Shown in pieces: positions 1-8,030 of a stretch of 64,000 nt of DNA; within the stretch, counting starts at the first letter, position 1; every line of letters starts with the position of its first letter. Below the pieces are notes generated by a model. That model was not told the origin of the DNA. It did not search any database and was given only the letters and a program-made list of their open reading frames with translations. A program made the translations under genes and the position numbers. The stretch lies in NCBI GenBank assembly GCA_040081395.1, contig JBEBGN010000004.1, positions 1 through 64,000 on the forward strand, written 5' to 3'. Origin of the DNA: UBA2982 sp040081395 (GTDB lineage: Bacteria > Gemmatimonadota > Gemmatimonadetes > Longimicrobiales > Gaopeijiaceae).

Positions 1-1
1 G

Positions 2-643
2 TACGGGGTGGATGTGGGTCTGGCACTCGAGCTCGTTGCCGGGCTCCGCGTGTCTGCGTCGGCGACCAACGTCATCCAGAAGATGACGTGGGACGACGAA
101 CTGGTCGGCTACGAGTACACCTACCACGGCTGTGACAGCGGAACGCCGGGGTGCGCCAGCTCCTTCGATCTCGACGGCGAGGAGCTACTCGACTCGCTGC
201 GCTACTCGAACCAGACGATCGACCCGAACGCCATGAGCCTGCCGATGTACGAGACCGCCCGGGGGCTCCTCCCAGGTGCGTTCTTCCCGACCGTTTATCG
301 GCTCGGGGTCGGGTGGCGGGCGGGTGGCACGTCGCTCGAGCTCGTCGGGTCGTCCGTATCGCCAAAGGGGCGCGAACACAGCCAGTGGGATGACCGTATC
401 TCCCTCGGCATCGAGCAGCGTCTCTGGTTCCTGACATTGCGAGCCGGCGGGGCCAAAGGGTCGGACGGCCTCCAAGCGATCAGCGGCGGTGTGGGGCTGG
501 GCCTCGGCCCGGTGCACCTCGACGTGAGCGGCGGCCTCATGTCGGGCGGCTTCGAGTTTGCGAGCTCGTTGGTGACGCCCGAGAACGTCGACTATGCCGG
601 CGGCCACGTGACGGCGTCGGTCCAGATCATGGGAGGGCGGTAG
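2..643 (+). CDS. C-terminal part of an outer-membrane beta-barrel protein (5' end outside the window)
   Basis: The reading frame is open from the window edge, so this is the 3' part of a longer gene. The visible ~214 residues are rich in Gly, Ser and alternating hydrophobic/polar segments, and a run of short Gly-rich amphipathic strands ends in HVTASVQIMGGR, as in a closing beta-strand of an outer-membrane barrel. A short stretch reads SATNVIQKMTW, resembling the 'N-V' strand of PorV/UPF0164-type barrels; that match is weak. The stop codon abuts the GTG of the next gene, so the two are probably co-transcribed. The family is not certain; the barrel assignment is an inference from composition. 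Confidence 0.5.
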   Translation, partial: YGVDVGLALELVAGLRVSASATNVIQKMTWDDELVGYEYTYHGCDSGTPGCASSFDLDGEELLDSLRYSNQTIDPNAMSLPMYETARGLLPGAFFPTVYRLGVGWRAGGTSLELVGSSVSPKGREHSQWDDRISLGIEQRLWFLTLRAGGAKGSDGLQAISGGVGLGLGPVHLDVSGGLMSGGFEFASSLVTPENVDYAGGHVTASVQIMGGR

Positions 644-1996
644 GTGAGTTGCGCGCGTCGGCTGCTCGCGATGTGGTTCGCGGCAGCCGGCGCGGCCTGC
701 TCCGATGGCGTGGCTCCCGATCCGTCGGACGGCCTCCCGCTCCTCTTCTCGCTTCAGGCGCCTGCGGCGGTGTCGCAGGCAGAGGTCGGCGCCTTGTCTG
801 CGGCGTTCGGGCTCGTCGATACCTATCACGTCACGGTGCAGGACAGCCTGAGCCAGGGCACGCTCCTCGACGTTACGGTGAGCGTGACGCCGGGCGGGTC
901 CGAACACGCGATCGAATTGGCGCTCCCGCGGCCAACCCTCGGGCTCCCCGTTCTCGTGACCGTGGTAGGGCTCGATGGGTCGCAGGAGCTTTATCGGACG
1001 TCATCGTACCTGCGCGTGCAGGATTCTTCGACGGGGACACCGGTAGCGCTCGGTGTCCGCTACACCGGCCCTGGCATTCGGGGGCGCGTCACGAGTGCGG
1101 CTGGTGTGCCGCTCGCGGGTGTGGATGTCGACCTGATGCAGGGGAACAGCCTGATCGGCTCGGTGACCACGGAGCCGGACGGCAGCTACCTCTTCCTCTT
1201 GGGGGGCGTCAACACTGGCCTCTACCAGGTAGCGCCCACACCGCCGGGAACCCAGGTCGTGTGTCCGTCGCTGCGGAACGTGAACGTGGTGAACAGCGCC
1301 TCGTCGATCGTCGCCGACTTCGCGACGCAGGCGACGGCGTGCCAGATCGATCTGCTCATCGTGTCCGGGGGTGACCTCGCGTTTGCCGACGACACCGTTG
1401 CGGTGAAGGCGTTGTTCGCCGGCGTGCCGAACCTCACCACGCGAGCGTTCTTCTTCGTGAACGGTCCGCCCGGGCTGAACGTTCTATCCCAGTACGACGT
1501 CGTGCTCCTCTTCGCGAACGGTCTCTTCAATCAGTCCCCGGTGCTGGGCGATCAGATCGAGGACTACGTGCAACTCGGCGGCAACGTCATCACCGCCACG
1601 TTCTATTGGCAGAACCGTAGTGACAGCGGCCTAGGCTCGCCGGGGTGGGGGGCCTTGGAGGCGTTCGATCCGTTCACGAGCGGGAGCGGGCAGACGTATC
1701 AGTCCGCGACGCTCAGGAACGACAGCACGCTCATCGCGCATCCGCTGACCGCGGGGCTGACGACGCTGACCTCCACCGGCTTCCGGGGCGCGGTTGCGGC
1801 CAAAGCGAACACGACGGTCGTTGCGCGTTGGAGCGACAACAGCCCGCTGGTCGGATACCAGACGCTTCCACAGGGGTCGCGGATGGTGGCCATCAGCCTC
1901 TTTCCGGCCTCGGGCGCGTCCGCGACCGGCAACGTGGCGACCCTGTGGCAGAACGCAGCGACGTGGGCGGGAGCGGCCGGAGGGCCTGTCCCCTAG
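644..1996 (+). CDS. Lipoprotein with carboxypeptidase-regulatory-like domain and a GATase-like C-terminal domain
   Basis: This 450-residue exported protein starts at a GTG directly after the previous stop. It has a short signal with a lipobox ending in GAAC at about residue 19, so it is probably a lipoprotein. Residues ~145-220 (GIRGRVTSAAGVPLAGVDVDL...) have the pattern of a carboxypeptidase-D regulatory domain, a beta-sandwich common in surface proteins of this group. From ~235 the pattern LLIVSGGD...YDVVLLF...GGNVITATF looks like a class-I glutamine-amidotransferase-like Rossmann fold, as in ThuA-type proteins, without a recognisable catalytic triad. The function is unknown. Its coupling to the upstream barrel suggests a shared envelope role. 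Confidence 0.6.
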   Translation: MSCARRLLAMWFAAAGAACSDGVAPDPSDGLPLLFSLQAPAAVSQAEVGALSAAFGLVDTYHVTVQDSLSQGTLLDVTVSVTPGGSEHAIELALPRPTLGLPVLVTVVGLDGSQELYRTSSYLRVQDSSTGTPVALGVRYTGPGIRGRVTSAAGVPLAGVDVDLMQGNSLIGSVTTEPDGSYLFLLGGVNTGLYQVAPTPPGTQVVCPSLRNVNVVNSASSIVADFATQATACQIDLLIVSGGDLAFADDTVAVKALFAGVPNLTTRAFFFVNGPPGLNVLSQYDVVLLFANGLFNQSPVLGDQIEDYVQLGGNVITATFYWQNRSDSGLGSPGWGALEAFDPFTSGSGQTYQSATLRNDSTLIAHPLTAGLTTLTSTGFRGAVAAKANTTVVARWSDNSPLVGYQTLPQGSRMVAISLFPASGASATGNVATLWQNAATWAGAAGGPVP

Positions 1997-2011
1997 GTCA
2001 CGCAAAGACGT

Positions 2012-3289
2012 CTACCGACGTCGCTCGACCACCATCGCGAAGCCCATGCCGCCTGCTGCACAGACGGTGATGAGGCCGAACTGGACGTCGCGGCGCTTCA
2101 TTTCGTTCAGCAGCGTGGTCGTCAGCCGGCCCCCCGTCGCACCGAAGGGGTGCCCGATCGCGAGGGATCCCCCCATCACATTGATGCGGTCGACATCCGG
2201 GTGTCCGACTGCCTCACTCCGTCCGAGCTCCTTCTGGGCGAACTCACGCGACGACAGAGCTTGGAGGTTCGAGAGCACCTGAGCCGCGAACGCCTCGTGC
2301 ATTTCCATGAGGCCGATATCGACCATGGTGAGGCCGGCTCGGTCGAGCGCGATCGGCGCTGCGTACGCCGGGCCCTGGAGCAGCTGAGCCGCCGGGTCGA
2401 GTGCGGTCCACGCCCAGCTGCGTACGTATCCCATGGGCTCGATGCCTTCGGCGAGCGCCTTGTCCGCGTTCATGAGCACGACGGCCGACGCGCCGTCCGT
2501 GAGAGGCGACGCGTTGCCCGCCGTCACGGAGCCGAACTTCCGATCGAAGACAGGCGGGAGCATGCCCAACTTCTCCGGCGTCGAGTCCTTGCGGATGCCG
2601 TTGTCCTTCTCGACGACCTTGGTGAATGCCGGCGGCACATACACTACTGCGAGCTCGGCGGTGAGCCGGCCGTCCTCCGTGCCCGCCGCGGCCAGCCGGT
2701 GGGAGCGGAGCGCCCAGTCGTCCTGGGCCTGCCGCGAGATCCCGTTCAGCTTGGCCATTCGCTCGGCGGCCTGACCCATCGTTTCGCCGGTGGTGGGTTC
2801 GGCGATGGCCGGTTGCTGAGGCAGGAGATCCTTCGGTCTCACGGACCTGAATGCCCCGAGCTTCTGACCGACCGTCTTGCCTTTGGCGGCAGACACGAGG
2901 CTCTTCGACAGGCGTGGGCTCACCGTGATCGGGATGTGCGAGAGCGATTCCGCACCCCCCGCGATGACCACGTCCGCCTGTCCCGACTCGATGAGCAGAA
3001 CCCCGTCGGTGATCGCCTGATTGGCCGAGGCGCAGGCCCGCGATACGGTGACTGCGGGTACCGTCTTGGGCAGGACCGCGAGACCGACCTCGCGCGCGAT
3101 GTTCGGCGCCTTCGTGTCGTGCACCACCGTGCCGTACACGAGGTGGTCGACCCGCTGGCCCGGGAGCCCGCTGCGGGCGAGCACGTCCTTCACGGCCAGC
3201 TTGCCCAACTCGATCGCGTTGAGGTCGGCGAAGTCACTCCCGGATCGCTGGAACGGCGTCCTGCACCCGGCGACGATGGCGGTCTTCAT
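2012..3289 (-). CDS. Acetyl-CoA acyltransferase (thiolase, FadI-like)
   Basis: This 425-residue thiolase cleaves 3-ketoacyl-CoA, or condenses acetyl-CoA, in fatty-acid beta-oxidation. The nucleophilic Cys is in SRACASANQA (Cys86), the catalytic His in GGSLAIGHPFGATGG (His380), and the second Cys in CAAGGMG (Cys410). Length and motifs fit the FadI/trifunctional-beta branch better than short biosynthetic thiolases. The start chosen is the ATG of MKTAIVAGCRTPF; the open frame extends 76 codons further but would overlap the divergent gene at 3457. A TATATT sequence at 3355-3360 in the divergent gap may belong to a promoter of either gene. No hydratase/dehydrogenase partner is nearby. Confidence 0.93.
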   Translation of the reverse strand: MKTAIVAGCRTPFQRSGSDFADLNAIELGKLAVKDVLARSGLPGQRVDHLVYGTVVHDTKAPNIAREVGLAVLPKTVPAVTVSRACASANQAITDGVLLIESGQADVVIAGGAESLSHIPITVSPRLSKSLVSAAKGKTVGQKLGAFRSVRPKDLLPQQPAIAEPTTGETMGQAAERMAKLNGISRQAQDDWALRSHRLAAAGTEDGRLTAELAVVYVPPAFTKVVEKDNGIRKDSTPEKLGMLPPVFDRKFGSVTAGNASPLTDGASAVVLMNADKALAEGIEPMGYVRSWAWTALDPAAQLLQGPAYAAPIALDRAGLTMVDIGLMEMHEAFAAQVLSNLQALSSREFAQKELGRSEAVGHPDVDRINVMGGSLAIGHPFGATGGRLTTTLLNEMKRRDVQFGLITVCAAGGMGFAMVVERRR

Positions 3290-3456
3290 GGCCTCAAGCT
3301 CGCGAGCGGCGCCCGGGGAATCAAACGTAGGCGCGCTCGCGGTCGGGCCCCGACTATATTGGCGGCCCGTTCCGTCGAACGGCGCAAACCCTTCCCGCGA
3401 CTCATGCTCGGCACCAAAGCCCTGCTGGCGGTGGTCCGACGGAGGAGTGTCCAGAG

Positions 3457-3996
3457 ATGACGAATCCCCGGCACGTGATGGCAGCCATCGAGACCGAGTA
3501 CCGGCGCTACAAGGCACTCGGAGAAGGTACGATCGAACAGCTCGCGGACGATCAGCTCGTGTGGCGACCGACGCCCGAGAGTCTGTCCATCGCGATGATC
3601 GTGTGGCACGTATCGGGAAACCTGGAGTCGCGCTTCACAGACTTCCTTACCACGGACGGCGAGAAGCCGTGGAGGAATCGCGACTCGGAGTTCGAAGACC
3701 GTCGCGTAGGGCGGGCCGACGTCATGGCCAAATGGGAGCGCGGCTGGAGCATCCTGTTCGCGGCCCTGGCGCCACTCACGGACGTGGACCTCGTCAGGGT
3801 GGTCAGCGTGCGGGGCGTTCCCGCCACGGTCGGCGAGGCGCTGGAGCGGTCGCTCGCGCACACCAGCTATCACGCCGGGCAGATGACCTACTTGGGGAAG
3901 ATGTTGCGACGCGATCAGTGGACGTATCTGAGCATCCCGCCGGGTGCGTCGGTCGCGTACAACACGAACCCGACACTCGAGAAGGGACCGCGCTGA
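3457..3996 (+). CDS. DinB/DUF1572-like four-helix protein
   Basis: This 179-residue cytosolic protein belongs to the DinB-like superfamily, judged from an N-terminal helix with a Glu/Tyr-rich start, IVWHVSGNLESRF at ~46 and HTSYHAGQMTYLGK near 130. The spaced His residues in these segments are the usual metal-binding triad of the family. Members act as metal-dependent thiol transferases or stress proteins; the substrate here cannot be told. It is followed 3 nt later by the DUF2007-like gene and then the alcohol dehydrogenase, so these are probably one transcript. Confidence 0.75.
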   Translation: MTNPRHVMAAIETEYRRYKALGEGTIEQLADDQLVWRPTPESLSIAMIVWHVSGNLESRFTDFLTTDGEKPWRNRDSEFEDRRVGRADVMAKWERGWSILFAALAPLTDVDLVRVVSVRGVPATVGEALERSLAHTSYHAGQMTYLGKMLRRDQWTYLSIPPGASVAYNTNPTLEKGPR

Positions 3997-3999
3997 GCG

Positions 4000-4278
4000 A
4001 TGGGCGGCGGGAATGCTGCCGAGCGCGAAGTGATCCTGGCGCGCTTTGGTCATCGTCACGAGGCAGAGCTAGCGGCGGGCTTCTTGGAAGACGCCGAGAT
4101 CCCCTACCGCCTCCAGATCGATGATGCTGGCGGGGTCGATTTCGGTACGACGTTTTCACGTCCGCCCATCCTTTGGGTGCTGGCCGCCGACGAAGCCGAC
4201 GCTCGCGATGTGTTGGGGCTCGACGACGACGCAGAGATCGGCGATGGGGACCCCGAATCGCCAGGGGAGGATTCCTAG
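4000..4278 (+). CDS. DUF2007-like small signal-transducing protein
   Basis: This is a 92-residue acidic protein. The pattern ILARFGHRHEAELAAGFLEDAEIPYRL, followed by an ILWVLAADEADARDVL segment, matches the DUF2007 ('putative signal transducing protein') fold: a beta-alpha-beta unit in which a domain senses or binds an unknown partner. The C-terminus is a run of Asp/Glu/Gly. It lies tightly between the DinB-like gene and the alcohol dehydrogenase. The function is unknown. Confidence 0.6.
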   Translation: MGGGNAAEREVILARFGHRHEAELAAGFLEDAEIPYRLQIDDAGGVDFGTTFSRPPILWVLAADEADARDVLGLDDDAEIGDGDPESPGEDS

Positions 4279-4281
4279 CCC

Positions 4282-5538
4282 ATGCGAGCAGTCACGTTCG
4301 ACGTTACGGTGCCCGGGTACCTCTTGGGGAAGGGCCTAGGCGGTGTCACCGAGTCAGTACTCTTCGGAGGGCTGAGCGGGGTGCGGCTGCGCGATGTGGC
4401 GGAGCCCGAACTTCCCGGCGGCGAATGGGTTCGTCTCCAGGTCGTAGCCTCGGGGATCTGCGGCTCGGACTTGGGCAACATCACGTTCAAGTCGAGTCCT
4501 GCAATGGAGCCGTTCGGCTCCTTTCCTGCGGTTCTGGGACACGAGATCCTCGCACGGGTCGTCGAGGTAGGCCCCGACGTCAGGGGCCTGGAGCGCGGCC
4601 AACGCGTCGCCGTCGACCCGGTCATCTCCTGCACGGTACGTGGTTTCCACGGTCTGGAGCGATGCGCATCGTGCTCGAGCGGACTCCACGGCACGTGTGA
4701 GCGCGCGGGCGAGAGTGGCACGACCGAGGTGGCAGGTCGCGCACTTCGGCGGGGGCTCACCATCGGATACCAGGCCGATCTCGCGGGCGGGTGGGGCGAA
4801 CGGATGGTCGTGCACCAGAGCCAGGTCTTCCCGCTCGATGATCGCGTTTCGGACAAGACGGGCGTGCTCATGGAGCCCCTCGCCGTAGGCATGCATGCGG
4901 CGCTCGGGATGCGGCCCTTCGGGCCTGGTCCGGCTCTCGTGATCGGCAGTGGACCGATTGCGTTGGGATCCATCTGGGCTCTCAGGGCCGCGGGCTTCGA
5001 GGGTGAGTTGATCGCGCAGATCAAGCGGGGTCACGAGGCGGATATCGCTCGCAGTCTGGGCGCTACCGACGTGGTGTCGCCGGGTGACGAGGCGCGGGAG
5101 GCTCTTGTAGAGACGGGCGCGCACGCCTACATGCCGATCGTGGGTGATGAGGTGTATTCCGGCGGCGGCTTCCCACTGATCTTCGATTGTGTCGGTAGTG
5201 CCGAGACGGTCAAGCAGGCGCTGCGCTACGCCGCGCCCCGCGCACGCATCGTCCTGCTCGGGTGTGCCGCGGAGATTCCGAAGCTCGATCTCACGTTCGT
5301 GTGGGCACGCGAGCTCGCCATCAAAGGGTTCGTTTGCTACGGCGAAGAGGAGTGGCGCGGGGAGCGACGACACACCTTCGATGTGACGCAGCAACTACTG
5401 ATCGAGACCGGAGCGCCGCTGGAGCGCATGGTGACGCACGTGTACCCGCTGGCGCAGTACCGCGACGCGCTGTCGACGGCGTGGAACCGGCGACGGACAG
5501 GGTCGATCAAGGTGCTGCTCGACCCCACGGTCGGCTGA
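4282..5538 (+). CDS. Zinc-type alcohol dehydrogenase (MDR family)
   Basis: This 418-residue medium-chain dehydrogenase has the catalytic-zinc segment GICGSD (~62) and GHE (~87). A Cys-rich loop, CASCSSGLHGTC, is probably the structural-zinc site, although its spacing differs from the classical four-Cys lobe. The NAD(P)-binding Rossmann motif is GSGPIALGS near residue 235. The substrate is not evident. It starts 3 nt after the DUF2007-like gene and ends 9 nt before a D-amino-acid dehydrogenase-like gene, suggesting a joint catabolic unit. Confidence 0.85.
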   Translation: MRAVTFDVTVPGYLLGKGLGGVTESVLFGGLSGVRLRDVAEPELPGGEWVRLQVVASGICGSDLGNITFKSSPAMEPFGSFPAVLGHEILARVVEVGPDVRGLERGQRVAVDPVISCTVRGFHGLERCASCSSGLHGTCERAGESGTTEVAGRALRRGLTIGYQADLAGGWGERMVVHQSQVFPLDDRVSDKTGVLMEPLAVGMHAALGMRPFGPGPALVIGSGPIALGSIWALRAAGFEGELIAQIKRGHEADIARSLGATDVVSPGDEAREALVETGAHAYMPIVGDEVYSGGGFPLIFDCVGSAETVKQALRYAAPRARIVLLGCAAEIPKLDLTFVWARELAIKGFVCYGEEEWRGERRHTFDVTQQLLIETGAPLERMVTHVYPLAQYRDALSTAWNRRRTGSIKVLLDPTVG

Positions 5539-5553
5539 CGGGCGTCAGTGCCC

Positions 5554-6810
5554 ATGGGGAGCAGTCCGCGCGTCATCGTAGTCGGCGGGGGCGTCATCGG
5601 GGTGAGTTGTGCGTACTATCTCGCTCGCGCCGGTGCTCGCGTGGTGATTCTCGAGCGCGAACGGCTGGGTGCCGGAGCGTCGTGGGGCAACGCGGGCACG
5701 GCTACCCCGGGGCACCCACCGCTCAACAAGCCGGGACGGGTAGGCAAGGCGATCCGGCACATGCTCGACCCCACCAGTCCGCTCTACATCCATCCGAGCT
5801 GGAACCCAGGGCTGTGGCGGTGGCTCATCGGGTTCGCGCGCTACTGCACTCCCGAGCACGTCGGACACGCCGTGGGCATCATGGCACCGCTCGGCAAGCA
5901 GTCGCTCGCGCTCTTCGACCATCTCGTGGTCGAGGAGCGCATAGAATGCGAGTACAGGAGGGAGGGCTACTACGACGTCTGTGCCACCGAGGCGGGGCTG
6001 GCGGAGGCGCGGCATGAAGCGGCGCTCATCGAGCCGCACGGATACAGGCCGGAGACGCTCGATGGCGAGGAAGTGAGACGGCGCGAGCCGGCCCTCGGAC
6101 CGCACACCATTGGCGCGGTCTTCCACCCCGAGGCCGCATCCATGGATCCCGCGCTGTTCCTTGAGCGGTTCGCGCTGGCCGCGGCAAGACGGGGTGTCGA
6201 ACTCAGAGAGGGCGTCGAGGTGGCGTCGGTGGTACTGGAGAGCGGACGCACGACGGGCGTCGCGTTGGCGAGTGGTGCCGTCGAGCCGGCCGACGCGGTG
6301 GTATTGGCGACCGGGCCACTGAGCCTGCAGTTGGCCAAGCGGCTCGGAACCCGACTTCCCGTGCAGCCGGGGAAGGGGTATCACCGGGACATCCCCATTG
6401 GGCCGAACGGGGCACCGCGCATCCGCATCGCGTGTGTGCTGCACGAGGCATCTACGTTCTGTCTCCCCATGGACACGGTGGTGCGCTTCGCCGGCACCAT
6501 GGAGTTCTCGGGCGCGAACCACGTGATGCGGGGTCCGCGCCTGAGACAGCTCACCGCGGCCGGCCGTCTCTATTTCCCCGGCATCGGCACGGCGCGACCC
6601 CTCTCCGAGTGGTGCGGGCTCCGCCCCATGTCGGTCGATGGCCTCCCGATCGTGGGTCCGCTGCCGGGCGTGGGCGGCGTGAGCGTCGCGACCGGGCACG
6701 GCATGCTGGGCCTCACGCTTGCGCCCGTCACCGGCGAGCTGATCGCGAACCACGTCATGGGCCAGGTCGATCCGCGACTCGAGGGACTTTCTCCCGCTCG
6801 CTTCGGCTGA
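5554..6810 (+). CDS. FAD-dependent D-amino-acid dehydrogenase-like oxidoreductase (DadA family)
   Basis: This ~418-residue flavoprotein has the dinucleotide-binding motif VGGGVIGVSCAYYLARAG at its N-terminus. It also has the DAO-family features ASWGNAG (FAD contact) and a C-terminal CGLRPMSVDGLPIVG plus GHGMLGLT segment. Such enzymes oxidise D-amino acids or D-hydroxyproline and pass electrons to the quinone pool. The ATG at 5554 is preferred; a GTG two codons upstream (5548) is possible. It is probably co-transcribed with the alcohol dehydrogenase. The substrate is unproven. Confidence 0.88.
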   Translation: MGSSPRVIVVGGGVIGVSCAYYLARAGARVVILERERLGAGASWGNAGTATPGHPPLNKPGRVGKAIRHMLDPTSPLYIHPSWNPGLWRWLIGFARYCTPEHVGHAVGIMAPLGKQSLALFDHLVVEERIECEYRREGYYDVCATEAGLAEARHEAALIEPHGYRPETLDGEEVRRREPALGPHTIGAVFHPEAASMDPALFLERFALAAARRGVELREGVEVASVVLESGRTTGVALASGAVEPADAVVLATGPLSLQLAKRLGTRLPVQPGKGYHRDIPIGPNGAPRIRIACVLHEASTFCLPMDTVVRFAGTMEFSGANHVMRGPRLRQLTAAGRLYFPGIGTARPLSEWCGLRPMSVDGLPIVGPLPGVGGVSVATGHGMLGLTLAPVTGELIANHVMGQVDPRLEGLSPARFG

Positions 6811-6869
6811 CGTCAGGGGGCCGGCGGTGCCCAACGGGGGCCATCGCAGCCAGCCGACCCTCCGCCCGC

Positions 6870-7484
6870 CTACAGGTCGAGCGGAATCACCTCGGGGTGC
6901 ACCTTGCTCGTCGGCTTCACGCCGTCGACGTCGATCCCTTCGAGCTTGAGCAAGGCGACCTTGGCCGGAAGTCCGCCGCCGAAGCCGGTCAGGGTCCCGT
7001 CGGAAGCCACGACTCGGTGGCACGGGACGATGATCGGGATCGGGTTCGAGCCCACGGCTTGGCCGACTGCGCGGGCCATGTCGGGCTTGCCGATATCCTT
7101 CGCGACTCGGCCGTACGAGACGACGTGCCCGTAGGGGATCGCCAGCAGGCGGTCATAGACCTCCCGCTGGAAGCCACTAACGGAATCCGGGAAGTCGAGC
7201 GCCACCTCGAACGTTCGGCGCCCCTTCGCAAAGTAGTCCTGCAACTGATCCACGACCCGGGTCAGCTGCGACGGCCATGCTTCCGGTGGGTCCTCGCGGT
7301 GCCCCCGCGGCAGGAGGCCGAACTCGATCCTGCGAACCCCCGCGGGGGAGACCCACACGGTCAGCGGCCCAGCGCGCGTTGCGCTGAGGTGGGCCGAATG
7401 GACCTCGACGGAGGTCAGTGACCGTCTCCGGCGGGGTGCTTCTGGAGCGCCTGCTGTAGGGCATCGAAGCCGAGCAGCGCGCAT
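6870..7484 (-). CDS. ogt: Methylated-DNA--protein-cysteine S-methyltransferase
   Basis: This is the suicidal repair enzyme that removes O6-methyl groups from guanine. The active-site motif PCHRVV (Cys155) and the downstream LTGFGGGLPAK are intact, as is the arginine-finger/recognition region PYGHVVSYGRVAKDIGKP. The N-terminal beta domain begins around residue 30 (AGPLTVWVSPAGVRRIEF). The only ATG lies within the end of sufU (70 nt overlap); an alternative GTG at 7358 would cut into the N-terminal domain. The true start therefore remains uncertain. Confidence 0.92.
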   Translation of the reverse strand: MRAARLRCPTAGAPEAPRRRRSLTSVEVHSAHLSATRAGPLTVWVSPAGVRRIEFGLLPRGHREDPPEAWPSQLTRVVDQLQDYFAKGRRTFEVALDFPDSVSGFQREVYDRLLAIPYGHVVSYGRVAKDIGKPDMARAVGQAVGSNPIPIIVPCHRVVASDGTLTGFGGGLPAKVALLKLEGIDVDGVKPTSKVHPEVIPLDL

Positions 7485-7867
7485 TTGATGCGCACGGGGA
7501 ACTTGCTGACGCCTGCCAGAGCGCGCAGGTCACCAAGGGCTTTGTCCTTTGCAGCGTCCGCGTCGCCGTGCATCAACTGGGTGAACCGCTTGGCGAGCGC
7601 GTCTGCGTCGGTCAGCGAGCGACCCTTCAGGAGCGTGGTCATCATGCTGACGGCGGCCTGCGAGATCGAGCACCCGGAACCGACGAACTTCGCCTCGGCG
7701 ATCCGGTCGTCCTCGATGCGCAACTGGAGTCGAATCTCGTCGCCGCAGACCGGATTGGCGAGGTGGACCTCGATCGTCTTCTCGGCCAGCTCTGCTTTGT
7801 TCCGAGGATTGCGATAGTGCTCGAGGATGATCTGCTGGTAGAGCGAGTTGAGCTGCGGAGTGTCCAT
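7415..7867 (-). CDS. sufU: Iron-sulfur cluster scaffold/sulfur-transfer protein SufU
   Basis: This 150-residue IscU-like protein carries three conserved Cys and the Asp of the zinc/cluster site: PVCGDE (Cys41, Asp43), GSGCSIS (Cys66) and IKCALL (Cys129). The ~20-residue insertion between the second and third Cys marks the SufU subtype, which accepts sulfur from SufS. It lies 2.2 kb from sufS on the same strand, separated by the oppositely oriented antiporter, so it is transcribed apart from the main suf operon. Confidence 0.93.
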   Translation of the reverse strand: MDTPQLNSLYQQIILEHYRNPRNKAELAEKTIEVHLANPVCGDEIRLQLRIEDDRIAEAKFVGSGCSISQAAVSMMTTLLKGRSLTDADALAKRFTQLMHGDADAAKDKALGDLRALAGVSKFPVRIKCALLGFDALQQALQKHPAGDGH

Positions 7868-8030
7868 CGGCCGGTCCGTCTCGGGTTCGAGGTCGAAATC
7901 TAGGGTACCGCCCGGCAGGCGCTACGGTCCGCGTCCTGGGCGTCGGCTCCCCCGAGACTCGAGTCGGCTTTCCCGCGCGTTCCCCGCCCGCGACCTTTCA
8001 CTTTACCCGACGACTCCAACTGCCCGCGTG

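Noticed and set aside
3355..3360. TATATT as a firm promoter in the thiolase/DinB gap
   Set aside because: It can be read for either strand, and no -35 box at proper spacing is convincing, so it was not listed as a separate feature.
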